A stretch of 64,000 nucleotides of DNA, taken from Cohnella herbarum (GTDB lineage Bacteria > Bacillota > Bacilli > Paenibacillales > Paenibacillaceae). This document shows positions 16,064 to 24,978 of this stretch, one piece after another (the first letter of the stretch is position 1; each line of letters starts with the position of its first letter). The position numbers were made by a program, and so were the translations under genes. The DNA lies in contig NZ_CP051680.1 in NCBI RefSeq assembly GCF_012849095.1, forward strand, positions 5,053,501-5,117,500. Reading direction: 5' to 3'. The notes beneath the pieces were generated by a model. That model did not search any database, had not been told where the DNA came from, and saw only the letters and a list, made by a program, of their open reading frames with translations.

Positions 16064-16948
16064 TCAGCGCGACGCCCCTTGTTCTTGCCTGTACCGCCCG
16101 GGGGTGACGTTCGTCGTCTGCTTGAACAACCGGTGAAACCTCTTGAGATCGTGGATGCCGACCCGAGAAGCAATCTCCGCCACGGTAAGGCCGGCACACG
16201 AGGGTTCCGATAGAAGCTTACGGCTTCGTTCTATTCTCTCCTTGCTTAGAAGAGACGATATGGAGAGCCCCGTATAGGAGCTTACGATCCTCTGAAGCTG
16301 TCTCTCGCCAAGGCCGACGTGTCCGGCGATATCGGCGATCGTTAATTTCTCGTGCAAGTGGTCGCGGATATACCCGTATACGAGTTCAACCTTCTCGGCC
16401 GCAGGATCCGCCGCGCGCATTTCAACATTTAACGCGCGTTCCATCCGGATGAGAAGCTGGAGCAACAACCCGCAGAGCATCGTCTCGTACCCCATCCGTT
16501 TCTGTTGAAACTCCATGTGCAACGATTCGAACAACTGTCCGAATTCGCCGGAGGATTCGCGCATCTGGATCCAGCGATCCGTCTTCGCGTTAATCTGACG
16601 GAAGAGGTACAAGCCGTATTCCACGGGCAGTACGGATGTCAGGAAGCGAAAAATTTTCTCGTCGAAAATGCAATTGCCTATAATCAGCGGGTCTTTCGGA
16701 TTGCGGGTGGATGGACGGAAAATATGGGAGATGCCGATGGGCAAGAAAAACAGGTCGCCCTTGCTCACTCGAATCGTCCTATCCTCGATATAATGGAAGC
16801 CGCTCCCCTCCCATACGTAACAAATCTCGATGAAGTCGTGTTCATGCTCGGGCAAAATAAATTCCTCGCTCACCCGATTGACGAATAACGACAGGCCATT
16901 GGAGAAGAATTGCTCTCCCTTCTCGATCATCGGACTCGCTTTCTTCAC
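16064..16948 (-). CDS. AraC family transcriptional regulator
   Basis: About 294 residues. An N-terminal cupin-like sensing domain (LPEHEHDFIEICYVWEGSGF, then RVSKGDLFFLPIGISHIF) is followed by a C-terminal pair of helix-turn-helices (LTIADIAGHVGLGERQLQRI and LTVAEIASRVGIHDLKRFHR, then TNVTPGRYR). This is the sugar-responsive AraC layout. GTG at 16948 sits 7 bases behind GGGAGGGGG and is the best start. It is divergent from the GH78-like enzyme at 17071 and probably regulates it. Confidence 0.9.
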   Translation of the reverse strand: MKKASPMIEKGEQFFSNGLSLFVNRVSEEFILPEHEHDFIEICYVWEGSGFHYIEDRTIRVSKGDLFFLPIGISHIFRPSTRNPKDPLIIGNCIFDEKIFRFLTSVLPVEYGLYLFRQINAKTDRWIQMRESSGEFGQLFESLHMEFQQKRMGYETMLCGLLLQLLIRMERALNVEMRAADPAAEKVELVYGYIRDHLHEKLTIADIAGHVGLGERQLQRIVSSYTGLSISSLLSKERIERSRKLLSEPSCAGLTVAEIASRVGIHDLKRFHRLFKQTTNVTPGRYRQEQGASR

Positions 16949-17070
16949 AGCCCTTCCCCCTCCCCGAAACGAATACCCCTCGAAGTCATCATATACCCAT
17001 ACGAAGTCGCAAACAACCCATAACATCCGTCCCTGATTATTTTACAATACAGAGGAGAAAACAATTCCAT

Positions 17071-20001
17071 ATGACGGGTGGTCTTGCAAACAGGATGAGC
17101 AGAGAATGGCAAGCACAGTGGATCTGGGGAGACGGGGAAGAGAGCCCGCGAAACGAATGGCGTTGCTTCAGGAAAACGTTCGAAATCCACGAGAACGATA
17201 TTCGTTCCGGTTCGCTCCGGATTACCGCGGATTCTCGTTACGTATTGTTCTTAAACGGCACTCAATTGGGCAGAGGGCCTGTTCGATCATGGCCTTCCGA
17301 GCTGAGCTATGACACCTACGAAGTGGGGCACCTCCTCAAACCGGGGGAGAAAAATACGATTGCCGCTCTCGTGCTCCACTTCGGCGTATCTACCTTCTAT
17401 TACTTAAGAGGAAGAGGCGGTCTCCTTATCGAACTCGAGTACGCGGGCTCGACTCGCGAGATTGTCGCTTCGGATGCATCATGGCAAACTTCCCGCCATA
17501 ACGGTCATCATCCGCGCTCTCCTCGAACGACTTGCCAACAGGCTTTCGCCGAATATATCGATGCATCGGCTTGGGACGGCGAGTGGATGCGCGAAGACTA
17601 TGACGATTCCGATTGGCGCAATGCGATCGTTCTTGGTCCGGTAGGTATGGAGCCCTGGACAACGGTCAAGCCGCGCGACATTCCGATGCTGACGGATGAA
17701 GCCGTATATCCCGTGCGGGTAAGCTCTCTGGCCAAGGTGCGTTCTTTCTCTCTCACGGCGACGGTAGACGTCCGCAATGCGCTTATGGTCGGAAGCGAGG
17801 ATCATGCGAACGCCATTCAATTTACTGGATTCGTCGCAACTTCCGTTCGGGCAAGCCAAGCAGGTAAAGCTACGCTGGGTTTTCTCGCTTCGGGGGAATG
17901 CTTGCGCGCGTTATCCCTGAACGGGGAAATCGTAACCGACGATCGGCTGTACGGATCCGCGCCCGAACGCTATGTGGACGTAGACTTGCTTCAAGGGGAC
18001 AATTTGCTGCTTATCGACGTATCCGGGTCCATACACACGGGCAAACTGCAAATCGGCGTATACGCGGAAGATTGCATCGAATTGGAATTGACCTCTCCTC
18101 TTCGCTTCCCGGATTCCCATGAACAATCGGCTTTCTGGGCCGTTGGTCCGTTCGACTACGTCATGCTAATCGATCATCAAGATAACCGCAAGCTGGATTC
18201 CGAACACCCGGTATACCTAAACTTGCTGAAGAGCGTTAAGACTGCCGTTGATTTGAATAGTTACGGGCAATGGCTACGTCCGATCGATCGGAAATATATT
18301 TCGGAAGCGGATGTGTTCAGCCTCTGCGTCTGGAGAAAAGAGCAGGTTAAGTTCGCCGTGCCTTCGCAGTTGCAGAACGCGGTTATCCCGAACGCTCAGG
18401 CCGGCATCGTTCCGACTTACGAAGGCTTCGACACGGAACTCGTCCTCGACTTCGGCAAAGAATATTCCGGCTATCTTACTTTCGAAGTGGAAGCGTCCGA
18501 GGGGACGATCTTGGATGGGTACGGATTAGAGTATATGACCGATACCTATCGCCAAGACACCTTCGGATTAGACCATACGATACGTTACGTGTGCAAATCC
18601 GGAAGGCAATTCCATGAATCTCCGATCCGCAGAGGGTTCCGCTATATGGCCTTTAACGTAAGGAATGCGAAATCGCCGGTGCGAATCTATAACGTAAAAA
18701 TAATCCAGAGCAACTATCCCGTTGCCGAGATAGGCCGATTCGAGTGTTCCGATCCGCTCCTGAACGATATTTGGGAAATCAGCCGCCATACGACGAAATT
18801 ATGCATGGAAGACACGTTCGTCGATTGTCCGGCATACGAGCAAGCTTTCTGGGTCGGCGATAGCCGGAATGAGGCGTTGGTGAGCAACTATCTGTACGGC
18901 GTTCAAGATATCGTGAAACGTTGCCTACGTCTCGTACCGGGATCGAAGCACCAAAGCCCATTGTACGCGGATCAAGTACCCAGCGGCTGGAACAGCGTCA
19001 TTCCGAATTGGACGTTCTTCTGGGCAATCGCTTGCCGGGAATATTACGAACAGACGGCCGACAAGGCATTCGCGATCGAGATGTACGCGCATATCCGTTA
19101 TACGCTCAATCATTATTTGTTGAAAATAGACGATAACGGCCTGTTTAACGTCAAGGGCTGGAACCTGCTCGACTGGTCGCCGATCGATCAACCGAACGAC
19201 GGCATCGTGACTCATCAGAACATGTTCCTCGTGCAGACGCTTCGCTGCGCGGCCGAGATGGGGAGATTAGCCGGAGAGGACGCGGAGAGTTCCCGGTTCG
19301 ATCAGGCGGCTATCCGGTTGGATAACGCCATCAATACGCACCTCTGGGATGACGAGAAGCAAGCCTACATCGATTGCATCCATCCCGACGGCAGACGTTC
19401 CGGCGTACTCAGCATGCAAACGCAAGTCGTCGCATCGTTGACGGGAGTCGCGAGAGGGGATCGGAAGGAAACTATCGATCGGTATGTGACCTCCCCGCCA
19501 AAGCATTTCGTGCAGATCGGCAGTCCGTTCATGTCTTTCTTCTACTATGAAGCGTTGGGCAAATTGGGAGAAATCGGTCTGATCTTGGAGGATATCCGCA
19601 AAAACTACGGCAACATGATCGATCACGGCGCGACGACATGTTGGGAGCAGTACCCCAACTTCGTTGAAAACAGGGCGAACCCGGATATGCTCACGCGCAG
19701 CCACTGCCATGCTTGGTCTTCCGCGCCGGCCTATTTTCTCGGGAAGGAAGTTCTAGGGATCAAGAGCCTTGCCCCGGGATGGAGCTCGGTTGAGGTTTCT
19801 CCGGCGCCGAACGGGTTAGGTTGGGCTCGCGGCAGCGTGCCGCATCCGGACGGCGGAACGATCGACGTCTCTTGGACGGTCAACGAGAGCAGCAAATCGT
19901 TCAAGCTTAGCGTCGCTTATCCGGAAGGCGTAAGCCTGCAGATCCAGATTCCCGACGGCTACGAAGCGGAGATTGAACAAACGGTTCTGCCGCAAGCTTA
20001 G
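17071..20001 (+). CDS. Alpha-L-rhamnosidase-like glycoside hydrolase (GH78 type)
   Basis: 976 residues without a signal peptide, so intracellular. N-terminal beta-sandwich domains (WIWGDGEESPRNEWRCFRKT; TADSRYVLFLNGTQLGRGPV) are followed by an (alpha/alpha)6 catalytic domain from about residue 560. The acidic loop DTFVDCPAYEQAFWVGDSRN stands where GH78 enzymes have DCPQRxExxGWxGD, and ATTCWEQYPNF gives the second catalytic Glu. The C-terminal beta domain contains SVEVSPAPNGLGWARGSVP. The DCPAYEQ variant suggests a substrate other than simple rhamnosides. It is divergent from the AraC gene. GAGGAGA lies about 12 bases before ATG 17071; an ATG at 17095 is an alternative start. Confidence 0.85.
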   Translation: MTGGLANRMSREWQAQWIWGDGEESPRNEWRCFRKTFEIHENDIRSGSLRITADSRYVLFLNGTQLGRGPVRSWPSELSYDTYEVGHLLKPGEKNTIAALVLHFGVSTFYYLRGRGGLLIELEYAGSTREIVASDASWQTSRHNGHHPRSPRTTCQQAFAEYIDASAWDGEWMREDYDDSDWRNAIVLGPVGMEPWTTVKPRDIPMLTDEAVYPVRVSSLAKVRSFSLTATVDVRNALMVGSEDHANAIQFTGFVATSVRASQAGKATLGFLASGECLRALSLNGEIVTDDRLYGSAPERYVDVDLLQGDNLLLIDVSGSIHTGKLQIGVYAEDCIELELTSPLRFPDSHEQSAFWAVGPFDYVMLIDHQDNRKLDSEHPVYLNLLKSVKTAVDLNSYGQWLRPIDRKYISEADVFSLCVWRKEQVKFAVPSQLQNAVIPNAQAGIVPTYEGFDTELVLDFGKEYSGYLTFEVEASEGTILDGYGLEYMTDTYRQDTFGLDHTIRYVCKSGRQFHESPIRRGFRYMAFNVRNAKSPVRIYNVKIIQSNYPVAEIGRFECSDPLLNDIWEISRHTTKLCMEDTFVDCPAYEQAFWVGDSRNEALVSNYLYGVQDIVKRCLRLVPGSKHQSPLYADQVPSGWNSVIPNWTFFWAIACREYYEQTADKAFAIEMYAHIRYTLNHYLLKIDDNGLFNVKGWNLLDWSPIDQPNDGIVTHQNMFLVQTLRCAAEMGRLAGEDAESSRFDQAAIRLDNAINTHLWDDEKQAYIDCIHPDGRRSGVLSMQTQVVASLTGVARGDRKETIDRYVTSPPKHFVQIGSPFMSFFYYEALGKLGEIGLILEDIRKNYGNMIDHGATTCWEQYPNFVENRANPDMLTRSHCHAWSSAPAYFLGKEVLGIKSLAPGWSSVEVSPAPNGLGWARGSVPHPDGGTIDVSWTVNESSKSFKLSVAYPEGVSLQIQIPDGYEAEIEQTVLPQA

Positions 20002-20012
20002 GCTTAGGAAAA

Positions 20013-20062
20013 AAGGGGTGTCTCGCAAGGTCTTATTACTTGACCTAGCGGGACACCCCTTA
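20013..20062. terminator. Terminator-like hairpin between convergent genes
   Basis: AAGGGGTGTC (20013-20022) pairs with GACACCCCTT (20052-20061); inner CGC/GCG and AGGTC/GACCT pairs extend the stem. On the minus strand it is followed by TTTTTTCC, on the plus strand by TAATCTGATT. It ends the GH78-like gene and can also stop minus-strand transcription. Confidence 0.75.
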
Positions 20063-20183
20063 ATCTGATTACCCAGAAATATTCTCGAGTCTAACCCTTG
20101 TTGGGAACGGATCAGGAATAACGTTACGGTATCACTCTCTATCGAGTCACCGATCGGATTGGACTAGGAATAGCAATATGCCA

Positions 20184-21434
20184 TCACCTTATCGCATCAT
20201 TACAATTCGCATATACCCCCATAGAACGAACAAGCGGTTCTCCTTCGCTGGAGAGAACTCGCAACCTGACGGCCGAGGCCGCCACCGGGGGAAACGCATC
20301 GATCTTCTTATGACCGACGGCACTGCCCCGTGAGATCTCTACCCACTGCCCGTCCCTCAACGCATCGACGACGTATTCGCGGATTCTCTCTCCCAGCCGA
20401 ATGTCCTCCATCAGGACGAGATGATCGATCGACGTCTCTCCCTCCAACTGAAGCACCAATTCGTTCCCAGTCCCGCTCGTCCGGGCGATCGGAGCATCGA
20501 AGCGCCGACGCACCTCGGCTCCCAGTTCCAGCACGCGCCGCACATCCGAATCCGGCAGCAACCCCCGATCGTCGGGCGCGACGTTGAGCAGCAGATTACA
20601 GCCATGCCCTACGGAACGATAGTAAATATCCATAAGGTGTTCCAACGAATGAAGCCGATCTTCGGCGTCCGGGTGCCAGAACCACTGGTCTTTGCGAATC
20701 GGAACGTCGCATTCCGCCGGCACCCATTTCGGCGTCGACGGCAGCCAGTCCGCGCTCTCGGTCGTGAACATGCTCAGGCGCGCCGCCTCTGCCGTATTCC
20801 AGCAAGGATAGGGAGCCACGCCGTCTTCGTTGCCCACCCATCGGATCGTCGGAGCACCCATATTGAATACCATCGCCTCGGGCTGATGAGTACGAACAAT
20901 ACGCATAATGCGCTCCCAATCGTAGGTATGTCCCTCCGAGCCCGCGCCGTCGAACCAGACTTCGACCAGCGGACCGTAACCGGTCAGCAACTCCTCCAAC
21001 TGGTCGGCGTAGAAGTCGTCGTAAGCGGCAGGGTCCGCGTAACGCGGCTCATGCCGGTCCCACGGAGAGAGGTAGAGTCCGAAGCCTATTCCTTCCTCGC
21101 GGCAAGCTTCCGCGCATTCCCGCACGATGTCGCCTTTGCCATCCTTCCACGGACTGAAAGCCACCGAATAATCCGTCGTAGCCGTTGGCCATAGGCAGAA
21201 GCCGTCGTGGTGCTTGGCCGTAAGGATGAAGTATTTCATCCCTGCTTGACGGGCCGTACTCGCCCACTGACGAGCATCAAGCTCGGAAGGCCGGAATTTC
21301 TCCGGCGAGTCCGTTCCTTCCCCCCACTCCCGATCGCAGAAAGTATTCATGCCGAAATGGCAGAACATGCCCATCTCCATATCCTGCCACCTCAATTGAT
21401 TTTCCGATGGCAGAGCCCCTTGGTAATCTCTCAT
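20184..21434 (-). CDS. Alpha-L-fucosidase (GH29)
   Basis: 416 residues. A GH29 barrel with EMGMFCHFGMNTFCDREWG at the start, YFILTAKHHDGFCLWPTAT, GFGLYLSPWDRHEP, and the nucleophile Asp in LVEVWFDGAGSEG. NLLLNVAPDDRGLLPDSD is also typical. A short C-terminal beta domain (about 330-416) completes it. No signal peptide, so it probably acts on imported oligosaccharides. It is the last gene of a same-strand series (importer, sensor kinase, regulator, fucosidase), 33 bp after the regulator. Fucose is therefore a plausible component of the imported glycan. Confidence 0.9.
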   Translation of the reverse strand: MRDYQGALPSENQLRWQDMEMGMFCHFGMNTFCDREWGEGTDSPEKFRPSELDARQWASTARQAGMKYFILTAKHHDGFCLWPTATTDYSVAFSPWKDGKGDIVRECAEACREEGIGFGLYLSPWDRHEPRYADPAAYDDFYADQLEELLTGYGPLVEVWFDGAGSEGHTYDWERIMRIVRTHQPEAMVFNMGAPTIRWVGNEDGVAPYPCWNTAEAARLSMFTTESADWLPSTPKWVPAECDVPIRKDQWFWHPDAEDRLHSLEHLMDIYYRSVGHGCNLLLNVAPDDRGLLPDSDVRRVLELGAEVRRRFDAPIARTSGTGNELVLQLEGETSIDHLVLMEDIRLGERIREYVVDALRDGQWVEISRGSAVGHKKIDAFPPVAASAVRLRVLSSEGEPLVRSMGVYANCNDAIR

Positions 21435-21467
21435 GTGACCCGATATCCCCTTCGCTATATCCGCCCG

Positions 21468-23063
21468 CTAACAGCCTGACAACTTCCGAAACTGCTGAGG
21501 ATTGGCGTGATAGATTTTTTTGAACATTTTAGAGAAATAGGAAAAGTTGCCGTAACCCAGCTTCTGCGCGATCTCGGAAATCGGAATCGTCGAGTGGGCG
21601 ATCAGCTCCTTGGCAATCCGCATTCTCTCGTTCAGCAGGTAGTCCGTAATGCTCATACCCGTCTCTTTCTTAAACAACCGGGAGAGATACGCTGGGTTTA
21701 AGTGAACGTATTCGGCAAGCATCTCGCGGGTGATGTTCTCGCTCAGATGATCGGCGATATAGCCGCGAAGGCGTTGGATAACCGACTCTTCCCGATAGAG
21801 ATACCGATGCACCGTGCGGATTAACCGAATCCCCCATTCCTCCAACTGCTCCAGCGTACGAGGCGGCACTTTAACTTGCGATACGCTGTCATCATGGAAC
21901 AATTGGTGCGCCGAGACGCCTTTCTTCTGCAGCAAGTAGTGAATCATCTGAAGAAACCCCTGATAATAGGCCTGCAGGGCACTCGCCCCGAAACGCCGCT
22001 CCGAGGCCAACTCCAGAAGGCTCCGCTTCAGATGTCCGACCATCTCGTCTTCCTTGCCGTTCTCGATTAACAAAGCCCAAGCCGCGAAATCGGGCAGGCT
22101 CGGATTCGGAACGGGATCCGGGCTTTGCAATCTCAGCCAATTGAGCTGATTGGATTCGCTGAGATTGTTGTATTCCATCGACAACAGCGACTTGTACATC
22201 GGCCTCAGCTCATGCAGCTTCACCGGCTCGCCGATATAGCAGGATACCGAACAGTTCAAATATTGGCCGCAGGCATCGATATATTGCATGCACCTTCCGC
22301 CGATACTATGTTGAATTGCGCTTTCCTCATCCGGAGAGAGATAGAGAATCGCCATCGTAACGCCGTGTTTCGTCTGAACGACTTCCCCCCGCGAGTTGGC
22401 GATTAACAACTCGGATGCGGATTGGCGTATCGCGTACTCCATGACCTCTTCGTCCCTCGTGCTGAGTTCCCGCTTCCAATTCTCTACGCTGACCATAACG
22501 GGGAACAGCCGATCCTCCGGTTGCAGAACAATGCCGTACTCGGCGGGCAGGCTATTGCCTGCGCTTTCGCTAGCCACGATTCGTTCCGCCAGCAGGTCGT
22601 GCCAGAACCGCTCGCTAAGCAGCGTCTTCTTCTTATTCCATAGCTCGTAATACGGCTTGTATTGTTCGCTTTGAGCCAGTTCCGCGCTTTTCTTGCCTAC
22701 GGCGGCAATCGCCCGCCCGATCGTATCTTCCAAGACGTCGAACTCCACCGGCTTCATCATATAGTCGAAGCTGCTAAGCTGAATAGCCCTTTGCATGAAC
22801 CGAAAATCTCCGTGAGCCGTAAGGAAGATCGTTTCCGTATGGGGAGAAAACTCGTTGACCCACTCCAGCAGCTCGATTCCCGTGCCTTTGGGCATCTCGA
22901 TATCGCAGATCATCACTTGAATTTCCTGCTTCTCGAAGATTTTGACGGCTTCTCTCATGTTATAGGCATCGTGGACCGCGGTAACGCCAAGGCCTTTCCA
23001 GTCGATCGCATCCTTAATCCCCATGACGGCATACATTTCATCGTCAACGATCAATACCTGCAT
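21468..23063 (-). CDS. YesN-type response regulator with AraC DNA-binding domain
   Basis: About 531 residues. The receiver domain (about 1-120) has the acidic pair in VLIVDDEMYAVMG, the phospho-Asp in MICDIEMPKGTGIELL, and Lys in MMKPVEF. A long middle region (about 160-400) is of unknown role, and the C-terminal AraC domain has ITREMLAEYVHLNPAYLSRL and IPISEIAQKLGYGNFSYFSK. Such regulators pair with YesM-type kinases and activate sugar importer operons. The start is ATG 23063, with AGGAGGT upstream. It begins 25 bp after the kinase stop. Confidence 0.92.
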   Translation of the reverse strand: MQVLIVDDEMYAVMGIKDAIDWKGLGVTAVHDAYNMREAVKIFEKQEIQVMICDIEMPKGTGIELLEWVNEFSPHTETIFLTAHGDFRFMQRAIQLSSFDYMMKPVEFDVLEDTIGRAIAAVGKKSAELAQSEQYKPYYELWNKKKTLLSERFWHDLLAERIVASESAGNSLPAEYGIVLQPEDRLFPVMVSVENWKRELSTRDEEVMEYAIRQSASELLIANSRGEVVQTKHGVTMAILYLSPDEESAIQHSIGGRCMQYIDACGQYLNCSVSCYIGEPVKLHELRPMYKSLLSMEYNNLSESNQLNWLRLQSPDPVPNPSLPDFAAWALLIENGKEDEMVGHLKRSLLELASERRFGASALQAYYQGFLQMIHYLLQKKGVSAHQLFHDDSVSQVKVPPRTLEQLEEWGIRLIRTVHRYLYREESVIQRLRGYIADHLSENITREMLAEYVHLNPAYLSRLFKKETGMSITDYLLNERMRIAKELIAHSTIPISEIAQKLGYGNFSYFSKMFKKIYHANPQQFRKLSGC

Positions 23064-23088
23064 GCTCGGCACCTCCTGCGTTAGTAAG

Positions 23089-24846
23089 CTAGCTGCTCGG
23101 ATACAACCGCAATTCAGATTGGGCGGGCGCATCGATCGGTATCTCGACCCTAACGATGGCACCGGATTCCAGACCATTGCCGAATTCCAATCTCGCCGCG
23201 TTCCCGTACAAGAGTTGAAGTCGATGATAGCTGTTCCATATGCCTAGATGCTGGTCATCGTTCCTTTGGAAATAGGTTTCTTTCTGCAACGATTCCAGCA
23301 CGTCCGCCGGAAAACCGGAGCCATTGTCGGCAATCAGAATCCGGCATTTTTTGGCGCTGTCGTCCCATATCGCTTGGATCTCGATATGAAAAGGCTCGTC
23401 CATGAAGTCGAAGCCGTATTTGACGGCGTTCTCGATAAAAGGCTGCACGATCAGCGGCGGAATCGGAACCTGCCGGGTATGCTCCTCCATCTCGATTCGG
23501 AACGTAATCCGCCCCGGGAACCGAAGCTGCTGGATACGCAGATAGCTGTCCATATGCTCCATCTCTTCCGACAGCGTGACGAAGGGCTGGCTCGTCTTGG
23601 TCGTGAACCGGAAGTATTTCACCAGATTGAGGCACATCGCTTGGATGACGGCATAATTTTTGATCTGGGCTAGATTATAGACGACGTTAATGCTGTTCAG
23701 CAGAAAATGAGGATTGATCTGCAACTGCAAATGCTTAAGCTCCGCCTTGTGGGCTCGGATCTGCTCTTCGTAGACGCTGATCTTCAGCTTTTGAATTTGA
23801 TGCGTCATGTCGTTGAAGGTTTCGTTAAAGGAATGAAACTCCTTAGAGGGGGACCTATCCAACCGGAACGTCCAGTCCCCTCTTTTGAGCGTGCGCATCC
23901 CCTTGAGCAGTTCGTTCATCGGCCTGATAATGATGCTGTTAAGATAGATTAAGTATAGAAAGAGCAGTACGAACGCAAATAGCGGAATCCAAGCGAGCAA
24001 CGCGCGGAAACGGGACAAATTCTGCATCATGCCTTCTTCCGGGATGAAGGCGGTCAGGGTAACGTCCGTCATCTCGATCGGATGGCTGACTACGATATAG
24101 GTATCTTCCAGCCCTCTGATTCTCTGATAACTCGCGGCGTAATCAATGAGAGGAGGGTCGGCAAAGCCCCCTTCGCCCGAGCTCCCGGCAATTAATCTCC
24201 CTTGGCGGTCCGCAAAAGCGGAAAAGCCTTCTCTTCCAAGCTGAATCTGCTCCAATGGAGTCATGAGATGATCGAGCCTGACCCATGCTCCCAAGTAGAC
24301 GCCATAGCCTGAATCCACGATGCGTATTAATCCGTAGGTATCCCCGCAGTTCATCGTTCCCCACTCCGAGTTGAAACCGCTATCCGGTTTTACCGCATCT
24401 TGCAGCCGATCCTCGATGCACGACCGAATGCCGATCACCTCGTCGTAAGTATCGCTTTTAATCAAAGTATGAATCAGATCGCGATTCGCGATCGAATAGG
24501 CAAACTGAATGTCGACGCTGCTTTCGAACCGATGATACTGGCTCAGACTCTCCAAAATTCGCATCTTGGTCAAGATATATTCCGTAGAATTGTAGGTCAT
24601 TCTGTCCAGAGACAGGATATCCGCATCGTAAGAGGCCAGATCGTACAAAAAATTGGTTTCGATCCCGAGCGCGGTCTGGATTTGATTGGAATATAGAGCA
24701 ATCATGCTCTTATTGGACTCCGCCGCCTGTTCGCGCACGGAATTCGATCCCGTATAATTGCTGTATAGCAGAAGGCAAATCAAAGGCAGCGTAATGGTAA
24801 CGAAACCGACGATTAATTTAAAGCGAAGCGTTCTCTTGGGGTTCAT
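23089..24846 (-). CDS. YesM-type sensor histidine kinase
   Basis: About 585 residues. One helix (about 11-29), an extracellular sensor domain of the dCache type (30-280), a second helix (284-306), a HAMP domain (about 308-360), and the His_kinase domain with LQLQINPHFLLNSINVVYNL (His380). A HATPase follows (N-box FIENAVKYGF; G-box LIADNGSGFPADV). This is the LytS/YesM class that reports external sugars to a YesN regulator. The upstream ORF extension to 24900 has no site; ATG 24846 follows GGGAGAA. Confidence 0.92.
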   Translation of the reverse strand: MNPKRTLRFKLIVGFVTITLPLICLLLYSNYTGSNSVREQAAESNKSMIALYSNQIQTALGIETNFLYDLASYDADILSLDRMTYNSTEYILTKMRILESLSQYHRFESSVDIQFAYSIANRDLIHTLIKSDTYDEVIGIRSCIEDRLQDAVKPDSGFNSEWGTMNCGDTYGLIRIVDSGYGVYLGAWVRLDHLMTPLEQIQLGREGFSAFADRQGRLIAGSSGEGGFADPPLIDYAASYQRIRGLEDTYIVVSHPIEMTDVTLTAFIPEEGMMQNLSRFRALLAWIPLFAFVLLFLYLIYLNSIIIRPMNELLKGMRTLKRGDWTFRLDRSPSKEFHSFNETFNDMTHQIQKLKISVYEEQIRAHKAELKHLQLQINPHFLLNSINVVYNLAQIKNYAVIQAMCLNLVKYFRFTTKTSQPFVTLSEEMEHMDSYLRIQQLRFPGRITFRIEMEEHTRQVPIPPLIVQPFIENAVKYGFDFMDEPFHIEIQAIWDDSAKKCRILIADNGSGFPADVLESLQKETYFQRNDDQHLGIWNSYHRLQLLYGNAARLEFGNGLESGAIVRVEIPIDAPAQSELRLYPSS

Positions 24847-24941
24847 CGCAGTTCTCCCGCCCGTTCCTTCATATCGATTAGCGAAGAGTATCCCTCGCAC
24901 AAGTTATTGTGACATATCTCGTCGTTGAGGAAAAGGAAGGA

Positions 24942-24968
24942 GGAGCTGGAAAATCCCCTTCCAGCTCC
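24942..24968 (-). terminator. Hairpin between solute-binding protein and kinase genes
   Basis: GGAGCTGGAA (24942-24951) pairs perfectly with TTCCAGCTCC (24959-24968) around a 7-base loop. On the minus strand it is followed by TCCTTCCTTTTCC, a T-rich but interrupted tail. It probably reduces read-through from the importer genes into kinase/regulator genes. Confidence 0.65.
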
Positions 24969-24978
24969 GTATTGCTCT